A stretch of DNA of 23,359 nucleotides, from positions 1-23,359 of the forward strand of contig CAYGTK010000042.1 of NCBI GenBank assembly GCA_964352775.1. The letters are read 5' to 3'. The translations under genes and the position numbers were made by a program. This document shows positions 7,919 through 17,800 of this stretch, one piece after another. Position 1 is the stretch's first letter. Each line of letters begins with the position of its first letter. Origin of the DNA: CAYGTK01 sp964352775. Lineage in GTDB: Bacteria; Bacteroidota; Bacteroidia; Chitinophagales; CAIOSU01. The notes under the pieces were generated by a model. That model ran no database searches. It was not told where the DNA came from and saw nothing but the letters and a program-made list of their open reading frames with translations.

Positions 7919-8857
7919 TTACCAGCGCTTTTTCTCTTTAAAGTGGTAAGAAAGGATAAATTCATGCGATGTGCCTAATGGATTTGCTAGGTCGCCAGCA
8001 CCTTGATCAAAGGCATAACCTATTTGGAAGGTCTTCTGGATCTTCACTCCTAGCTCTATGATTATAGTTTTCGATGTACGATAACCCGCGCCTACCCAAA
8101 ATTGATCTTTATAACGGAAACGTAATTGACCATCTATTTGGAAGGGAGCCCCATTAACCGCTTTGAACCAAAGCATTGGTTCTAAGAACAACTTATCGTA
8201 ATAAAATGGAATGGTTCCTCCTACTACGGTATAATGGTGAGCTTTACGCTTTATAGAACCATCACCATCCACACCTTCAAACCCTAAATTGAAAGGAATG
8301 ATCTGAGGAGAAGAATAGCCAATATAGAAGTTATCGAAATAGTAGTACAAGCCTATTCCTGCATTAGGGCGAATGATCGATTGATCTGCTGATGCAATAG
8401 ATGGATCATTTGCTTGGTCTAATTCTAATTCGCTTGTTCTTAAGCTATATTGAAACACCGAAGCAGATAATCCAAAAGAGAATGTACTCTTTCGCAACCA
8501 AAGTGGCCACTTAAATGGATTGATCTTAGCAAACGATAAATGATAGGCATAAGATACTGTTGCACCTGTAAATGAGGTTGGCCCAGTACGGTCATGTATT
8601 ATTTGCCCACCAACGCCCAAAGTTCGGCGATGTGCCGGCATTTGGAAGTTCGCGCTGAACGTTCGTGGCGCTTGGTCTACCTTTACCCATTGTTGACGGA
8701 AGGTAACCGATGCTATCGCATGATCACTTGAACCCGCAATAGCAGGGTTAACCACGAAACTATTATCGCGGTATAAACTAAATATTGGCAACTGTTGAGC
8801 TACACTTGGTAGCACCAACATCAATAAAACCGCCGCTGATAGAATTACTCTTTTCAT
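7919..8857 (-). CDS. PorP/SprF-family type IX secretion system membrane protein
   Basis: A 312-residue outer-membrane protein with an N-terminal signal peptide (MKRVILSAAVLLMLVLPSVA, cleavage likely before QQ). The mature N-terminus shows the PorP/SprF signature: QLPIFSLYRDNSFVVNPAIAG, then TFRQQWVKVDQAPRTFSANF and LGVGGQIIHDRTGP. Alternating hydrophobic strands rich in aromatics and glycines continue to the end, as expected for a beta-barrel. In this family, SprF of Flavobacterium johnsoniae is needed for secretion of the adhesin SprB encoded beside it, and PorP family members commonly sit next to large type B T9SS substrates. Here it starts 5 bp after the stop of the 3392-residue SprB-like protein. 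That gives a strong case for a dedicated export or anchoring partner. The core T9SS genes (gldKLMN, sprA and others) are not in the window. Confidence 0.92.
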   Translation of the reverse strand: MKRVILSAAVLLMLVLPSVAQQLPIFSLYRDNSFVVNPAIAGSSDHAIASVTFRQQWVKVDQAPRTFSANFQMPAHRRTLGVGGQIIHDRTGPTSFTGATVSYAYHLSFAKINPFKWPLWLRKSTFSFGLSASVFQYSLRTSELELDQANDPSIASADQSIIRPNAGIGLYYYFDNFYIGYSSPQIIPFNLGFEGVDGDGSIKRKAHHYTVVGGTIPFYYDKLFLEPMLWFKAVNGAPFQIDGQLRFRYKDQFWVGAGYRTSKTIIIELGVKIQKTFQIGYAFDQGAGDLANPLGTSHEFILSYHFKEKKRW

Positions 8858-8862
8858 GATGT

Positions 8863-11800
8863 TTATTTAACTATAGTTACCGGTCCTGTAACCGCTTCAT
8901 CAATATCATTCAGTTTCAAAATGTAGTAGTAAGTACCCTCTGGTAGCTCTTTACCATTATTCTGATTTGTGCCATCCCAATCATTGGCGTATGATTTAGC
9001 TCGGAATACTTCCTCACCCCATCTACTTACTATTACCAACTCATTATCTGGGAATATTTCTAATTCACGGATAACCCAAGTATCATTAAATCCATCTCCA
9101 TTAGGAGTGATCGCGTTAGGAATGAAAATGTTGTTATCATCTTTAACAGCTACGATAGTAAATGCTGTATCGCTACATAAAGTAAGCGTATCTATAGCTA
9201 TAGTGAGATAAGTAGTAGTTTCATCTGGGGCAGCCAATACAGTATCACAGATAGAACAACCGATGATACTCTCGAACGGATCCCATTCTATATCAACTCC
9301 ATTCGGACTACTTATCAAGGTCACACTCAACTCGATCTCCTGGCCTCGGTAAATATATTGTATGGAATCAGCATTAGGTTCGAGTACAGGAGCAGGAATA
9401 TCGTCAATATTGATATTGCTCACAACTGAATCGCAACCAAAGGCATCTATAACGGTAACGTTATACACTCCAGGTATTAGACCGAATGCTGTAGGGTCAT
9501 TCAATAAGCTATCATGGCTCCATAAGTAAGTATACGGTAGTGTACCACTACTTATGTTCACTTCAATTCGACCATCCTCTCGATCACAGAAAGCATTCTT
9601 AATATCTAATGAATCAATCGATGGTTGGCCAGCTTCAGGAACTACTACTGTGAAAGAAGTATCACAACCTGCAGCGTCCGTTACAGTAACCATATAAGTA
9701 CCCGAGGCTACATTCACAGGATCTTCACCAACTAGTCCATCTGTCCATACATAGGTCAACCCTGGGTCTGGAGTAGAAGCGGTAATATCTATTGTTCCAG
9801 TAGGGTCATTACAAAATGCAGTAGTTGTAGTAACATTCGATACAGTAGGCCCCTCACGGTTAACTACTGTTGCTGTATCAATGGTAATACATCCATTAGC
9901 ATCAGTAACGGTTACAAAGTGTGTCCCCACTCCATAGCCACCAACACTATTTGTGGTAAGTGGGCTACCTAAAGTGTTCTGCGTATTTGACCAAACGTAA
10001 TCGAATGGACTTGTACCGCCAGACACGCCAACTGTTAATCCTCCATCAAGAGAACCAGCTATACAACTTGCATTAGAATCAACTGATGTGGTCAATAGTA
10101 ATTCCAATGGCTGAGTGATCGTGATAGTAGAAGTGGTAGTACAGTTATTTGAATCGGTTACTGTAACTGTATACGTACCAGCTAACAATGCACTTACGTC
10201 TGGAATTGTAGTAGCTGCTGCATCGTTCCACAAGTAGCTATAAGTACCAGCCCCACCTGTAGCTGTCACTTGCGCAGTACCATCATTTCCACCAAAGCAA
10301 CTTACGTTAGTAGAGTCAGTAATAGTAGACGCTAATAGAGGTGGTTCTAAAATAGTAACTGACGCAGTATCAGCACACATATTGGTGTCTTGAACTATAA
10401 CTACATAGGTATTAGCAGGTATACCGGCATTAAGAGCCGTATTAGGACCGCCAACCCAGTTATAAGTATAAGCGCCTGTTCCACCAGTTGCTAATGCTTC
10501 TGCACTACCGTTACTTTCACCAAAACAAAGTACATCTGTACTATCTACTACGTTCAAGATCAATTCAGCAGGTTCCAAAATAGTAACACTATCAAAGGCC
10601 GTACATCCATTTGTATCTGTAACCGTAACCACATAAGTACCTTGAGCTAAACCACTGTTAGTAGCAGCAGTGGGTGTTAAACCAGCGCCCCAGTTAAAGG
10701 CATATGGAGCTGTTCCGCCCGTAGGTGCTACAGTTGCTGTACCATCTATTTCACCAAAACAACTAATATCAGCACTATCAGTAACTGTGGCTACCAATTG
10801 AGCAGGCTGAGTTATAATGATAGTAGCTGTTGTACTACAGAAATTACTATCAGTTACCTGAACAACGTAAGTGCCAGCAGGCACCCCATTTATAAAGCTG
10901 TCAATTACTGCATTAAAGTTCCATACATAATCATAAGGTGTAGTACCACCAGTTGCCACTACAGCAACACGACCTGTGCTATCTCCGAAACATCCAATAT
11001 CTACACTGTCAACAATGGTAGCTATAAGCTCTGTAGGTTGGTCAATATTTACAAAGGCTGTATCAACACAACCCGTAGTATCGGTGACAACTACTGAGAA
11101 CGTACCTGCTGGAATACCCGTTACTGTTGGCGTAGTCGAATTTGCTGCATCATTCCAAGCATAAGCATATCCAGGAGTTCCACCCGTAGCTAATACAGTT
11201 GCACTACCCGTACTATCACCAAAGCAAAGCACATCCACACTATCCGTAATAGTTGAGAATAACTGCGGAGGTTCAACAATACTTGCCGAATCTATCGCTA
11301 CACAACCGTTAGTATCAGTTACTGTAACGGTATAAGTACCCGCAGGCAAGTTGATTATTGTGGAGTCGATAAGTGGATTCAAGCTCCATTCGTAAGTATA
11401 TACCCCTGCTCCACCTGCAGCGGTAACTGTTAAGCTTCCATCGCTTAAGCCGAAACAACTGATGTTCGTGCTATCTGTAATAGTAGCTGTCAATAGCGGC
11501 GGCTCTATAATATTCACACTATCAACCGCTACACAGCCATTAGTATCAGTAACTGTAACGGTATAAGTATTAGCCACTAGACCACCAATAGAGTCTGCTT
11601 GGAAACCATTACTCCAAACATAAGAGTAACCTGGCGTTCCTCCAGTGGCTTCTCCAATAGCATAGCCATTAGCCTCGCCGAAACATAATACATTCTGGCT
11701 ATCAATAACTGCTACTTGTAATAAAATAGGTTCAGCAATAACAACTGAAACTGTATCAGTACATCCGTTTGAGTCTGCCACTAGTACAACATATGTACCT

Positions 11801-14800
11801 GCAGCAAGTCCTGAGTTACATGAATCAGTTGGGGTATTACCAGCACCGTTCCAATCGAAAGTATAAGCAGGTGCTCCACCTAGTACTGATATACAAGCTT
11901 CGCCATCTGCAAATCCGAAACAGCTAGCATCCGTAATAGTATCTACCGTTGCTATCAGTTCAGGAGGTGAGGTTATCGCTATAGTATCAGTAGCAGTACA
12001 ACCATTAGTATCGCTAACTAGTACTACATATATACCTGGTGTTAAACTATCTGCTAAAGCAGTAGTATCTCCATTTGTCCAGTCGTAAGTATAACCAGGT
12101 GTTCCACCACCAGCTTGCACTAATGCAAATCCCGTAGGGTCTCCAAAACACAACACATCACTACTATCAATTATGGTAGCAGTGAGTAAAGAAGGTTCAA
12201 TTATAGTAACGCTATCTGTAGCCGTACATCCATTGCTATCAGTAACAGTTACAGTGTACGTTCCCGCAGCTAGATCAATTACTGATGCAGTAGTTGAATC
12301 AGTACCACCACTCCATAAGTAAGTATATGGTGGTGTTCCACCCATACCCATCGCGGTGGCTGTTCCGTCGTCAAATCCGAAACAAGTAATGTTCGTGCTA
12401 TCAGTTACAGTAGCAATAAGAACTGGTGGCTGGTTGATAGTTACCGAAACAGTTGTAGTACAACCATTGGCATCAGTAACAGTTACAGTATATGCTCCAG
12501 CGCCTACATTTTGTGCTAAACTATCAGCATCACCATTACTCCATGCATAAGCATAAGGTCCTGTACCTCCAGATGCTGTTGCAGCTGTTCGTCCAGTAGT
12601 ATCGCCATTACAAAGCACATCAAGGCTATCGACAATATTTACTAGTAAAAGAGAAGGCTCTGTAATTACAACCGATGCAGTATCAGAACAACCATTGTCA
12701 TCCGTAACAGTAACTAAATAAGTTCCTGCTGGCAGCCCAGTATTTGCTGCTGCAGTAGGACTAAGTCCGTTACCAGCACCCCAATCGTAAGAATAATCTA
12801 GTGCTACAGTACCACCTACAGCAACTACTGTAGCTGTGCCTGTGCTGTCGCCATTACAAGCTACATTGTTGAATGTATCTAGAGTGGCAACTAATAATGC
12901 TGGCTCACCAATAACTACAGTATCACTTGCTACACATCCGTTAGTATCCGTAACAGTAACAGTATAGGTGCCTGCAGGTAAGTTATTTACTAATGGAGTA
13001 TTTCCTCCAAAGGAGCTCCAAGCATAAGAATATCCTGGTGTACCACCAGCTGCTTGTACTTCAGCAGTTCCTGTGCTATCGCCATTACAAAGTGCATCAC
13101 TGCTATTGATAATAGCTGCCGTAAGTACAGCAGGTTCAGTTATGGTAACACTTGCCGTAGCTATACAGCCGTTGTCATCTGTAACTGTAACTGTGTACGT
13201 TCCTGCACCAAGATCCTCTGCTAATGTATCAGCATCTGTAGTGCTCCATAGGTAATTGTATGGGGCAGTTCCACCTGTAGCTAGTGCTTCAGCAAAACCA
13301 GTTGTATCACCATTACAAAGTACATTTTGGCTATCTACCACACTTACTGTTAGTACAGCAGGTTGTGCTATTGTTACGGAAAGTGTATCAGTACAACTAT
13401 TAGAATCGCTAACTACTATTTGGAATGTTCCTGCTGGTAGTGCTGTATCAAATGAATCTGCTGGCATTGTCGTCCCAAACCAAAAATAAGTGTAAGGTGC
13501 GCTGCCGCCAACCGTTATGATACTTGCATATCCATCAAAGAACCCATTACAAGTCACATCAGATGAACTATCTATAGCGGCTAGCAATTGAGCAGGTGAT
13601 GTAACCGTAAAGCTATCTATTGCGACACAACCGTTAGTATCAGTTACGGTTACAGAATACGAACCTGGGGTTAAATTTTCGGCCAATGAATCAGTATCAG
13701 GCACATTCCACTGATAATCATATCCAGGAGTTCCACCAGTTGCTTGAACTAATCCAAACCCTGTTGGGTCACCAAAGCATAGAACATCGCTACTATCTAT
13801 TATAGTTGCAGTAAGTTGTGTAGGTTCTACTATCGTTACGCTATCTACGGCAGTACAGTTATTCGTATCGGTTACTGTAACTATTACCACTCCAGCAGTA
13901 AGGTCTGTAACAGTAGTTGTACTTGGGTTAGTACCCGCACTCCAACTGTAATCATATCCAGGAGTTCCTCCTAGAGCTGCTACCGTTGCAGATCCATCAG
14001 CAAAACCAAAGCAAGAAATATCAGTGCTATCAGTAATAGTTGCTGTTAATAGAGCAGGTTCAGATATAGTTACACTAGCTGTTGCTGTACAACCATTTAC
14101 ATCCGTAGCAGTAACTGTATATAGTCCTGCACCAAGGTTTTCTGCCAAGCTATCTGGGTCAGCATTACTCCAAAGATAAGTAAGCACTCCTGTACCTCCT
14201 GTAGCTATTGCAGCAGCGCGACCGTTTGTATCACCATTACAAAGTACATCTATAGAGTCTACTATAATAACTACTACTGGAGCTGGCTCCAGAATAGTAA
14301 CAGTCGCTGTATCTGAACAGAAATTAAAGTCTGTAACCGTTACTATATAAGTTCCAGCACTTAAGTTTATTACGACCGAGTCATTCGGGTTGTTCCCAGC
14401 GCCACCCCAATTATAGGTATATGCTCCGGTTCCTCCAGTTACAGATATAGTAGCAGTGCCGTTAGTATCGCCATTACAAGTAACATTGGAAAAAGATAAA
14501 AGAGTAGCAACTACTGCCACTGGTTCAGTTATTACAACTGAAGCGGTATCTGTACATCCAAGGGTATCAGTTACTGTTACTGTAAAAGAACCCGCTGCTA
14601 AGCTTAATTCTTGATTCCCTGTTTGACCAGTACTCCATATAAAAGAATACCCCGGTGTGCCACCAGTTGCTGCAGCCTCAGCTGTACCTGTACTATCACC
14701 ATTACAGAGTACAGGGGTACTTAGAATAACGTTTACGTTAAGTACTGGCGGCTCGCTAATTACTACCGAAGCTGTATCAGCACAGCCATTAATATCAGTA

Positions 14801-17800
14801 ACGATAACTGAATAACCTCCAGTAGGAATATTCTCTGCCAAGGTATCGGCATCACCATTGCTCCACAAATAAGTTCTCACACCTATACCACCAGTGCTGC
14901 TTGCAGCAGCATAACCAGTACTATCGCCATTACACGATACGTCTTGTGTATCTATAATTGAAACGATCAATACAGGTGGCTCATTAACGGTCATGCTTCT
15001 TATCTCTGAACAACCATTGCTATCAGCAACTGTAACTGTGTAAGAACCCGCACATAGGTTAATGATGGAATCTCCAGTAGCAGTTGGTGTACCAGCACTC
15101 CATGTATAAGTATATGGGGTAGTTCCTCCAGTAACGGTTACCCAAGCTACTCCATCACACAAACCTCCACAGCTTGCATCTGTACTGAATGTATCAACGA
15201 ATAGTGTTGCCGTAGGGGCATTAATTGTTACTAGAGTAGTATCTGAACAGCCATTAGCATCGGTTACGGTAGGGATGTAATTACCCGCACCTAATCCTGT
15301 ATTCAAGGCGGCAGTAGGGTCATTTCCTACTCCTGCACCCCAGTTATAAGTATATATTCCTGTGCCGCCTGTTGCGCTAATTGTTCCTGTTCCATCAAGC
15401 ACACCAAAACAAGCTACATTAGTCGTTGATACTGTGCTTGCAGATAATGCAGTAGGTTCAGTTATTGTAGCAAAAGTATCAGTAGTACATCCATTAGCAT
15501 CGGATACCGTTACGTTGTAAAGGTTCGCAGCCAAATTGTCGTTCAAGGAATCATTTGGCCCGCTTGGGGTCCAATTATAAGTATATAGTCCTGTTCCACC
15601 TGACACACCCAGTTCAATAGCACCATCGCTATCGCCATTACAAGACGCATTTTGCACACTATCAATAGTAACGATAAGTTGAGCAGGGTTAGTGAATGTA
15701 ATTTGATCAGTAACTGAACAACCCTTTCGGTCTGTTACAGTAACCGTATATGTTGTGGCCAATAAGCCCGTATTGGTAGCAGAACTTGTGTTATTACCTG
15801 CACTCCATGCGTAGGTATATCCACCATTTCCACCTGCCGCAGTTGCAGTAACGCTACCAGTAGCATCACCAAAACAATCTATTCCAGTATTAATTGTAAT
15901 GGGCGAGGTTAAAGCTAGTGGTTGACCAACTGTCACAGTAGTAGTAATTGAACAACCATTGGCATCAGAAACAGTTACCGTATAAGTGCCTGCCATTAGC
16001 CCAGTATTAATAGAATCACTCGGTGTACCGCCGCTACTCCAACTATATGTATAGTTTGGTGTTCCTCCTGTTACTGAAATGGTAGCAGTTCCATCGTTGC
16101 CAGCGTTACAGCTTACGCTGTCAGCAAATGTTGCGGTGATAGCAACTGGAGCCAATGGCTCACTTACTGTTTCACAAGCTATTATTGTGCATCCGTTAGC
16201 ATCTTCTACAGTTACACAATACGTACCGCCACCTAATCCGAATATACTATCAACACCAACACCTGAAGCAGAGTTGCTCCAACTATAAGTATATAGTCCT
16301 GTTCCACCAGTTACATCTACCCAAACGGCTCCGTCATTACCTCCAGCACATACCACATCGTTAAAGAAGCTATCAATAGCTAATGCACTTGGTTGGTTAA
16401 CTGTAAAGGAAACCGTATCAGCACAGCCACCGGTTTCAGTTACTATTACCGTGTAGCCTCCTGCAGGTATACCAGAGATATCTTGAGTTACTGCAGTATT
16501 ATTCCAATTATATGTTGGAGATGTAGCTCCTGTTACACTTACATCAATAGCTCCTGTAGATTCCCCATTACAAGCTACATCGGTAACGGCACCTGTAGCT
16601 ACTGGATTAGACAAGACAGTCACTTTCGCTGTTTGAGTGGTTGATACTATGTTACCAGAAAAATCAGCAGTTAGTGTAGCATCGTACGTACCTGGAGTGT
16701 TGTATATAACTATCGGATCCTGAATATTTAATGCAGTAAGCGGAGTAGATCCTGGAAGTACCCAAGCAAATGAGGAAGGGGTAGTTGGCGTTAAATATGA
16801 CCAAGTAATGGTATCACCAACACATACTGTTGTATCTGAAGGCTCAAATGCAAGATCAGGTACTTGTGGGTCGTACACTGTCATTGGCGAAAACGAATTC
16901 ACACCTGGTATAGTTACAATGTTAGTTGCCGTATTTACAGATCCAATAGCATTCCCCCAAGCATTTGTACCAGTATTATAGAAATGTGCCTGAAGCTGAG
17001 GTTCATCTATACAATTACTTGGTAGTATGGTCTCATCATCTAAGTAAATGGCACTTATAGTAACTGTAGGTTGAGTAGAGTAATTAGCTGAACCAAGCAC
17101 CCAAAACCTATCCGATTCTTTACAATAATTATCTAGGCTAAAAGGGTTGTTGATATTAGTTACACCTGTTGGGAACGGTCTGTTATTAGGCACAGGCACC
17201 CAGTCAGTTCTATATGTTGCAACTGATATCGAACCTGTACCTGTAGGAGTACCCGCAGCTGTGATACTAAAATCGAAAGGAATGTAATCAAACGTTTTAC
17301 TAGCAAAGGTTATAATTCGGCCAAAAGGAATGTTATAATTTCCCGTAGCAGAATTATCAATATTCCATTGCACTGTTCCATATCCACTTGCAGGCACCGT
17401 TTCACTTACTATAAAGCCTTGTGAATCACGTGTTAAAGCGAGAGGGTTAGGATTCTGAATTATAAGCTCGTTAGAATTAAGGTCTATTATACCTAATTGC
17501 ATACGTAGTGCTCCAGCTGTAGGCGAACCTACTCTCATCCGCCCGTTTAGAGTTCGGTAAGATTTTACATCCTCAATAAAAACATTATTGAAAACGAAAT
17601 CACCAAAAGTACCTTGTGCATCAATTGATAAGTTATCATTGTGAAAAGCAAAGGCTGAGTTAAATGTAGTATTGTCATAACTACCCCTAATATAGGTGAA
17701 ATCACCCCCAACTGAAATAGTGTCTCTTATGGTAAGTATTCCAGAAGGCTTATCGATTATCAAATTAGGCAACAACCCTGAAAGACGGGAGGTATTTCCA

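Noticed and set aside
10798..13489. Several plus-strand open frames of 60-99 codons opposite the SprB array (for example 10798-11097, 12356-12550, 13073-13489)
   Set aside because: They are antisense shadows of the repeat array. Several repeat the same composition because the coding strand is repetitive, and they have no family resemblance of their own.
9391..16602. CRISPR array or DNA satellite as an explanation for the repetitive 7 kb
   Set aside because: The period is about 230 bp, lies in one open reading frame and conserves amino acids rather than exact DNA. It is a protein repeat.
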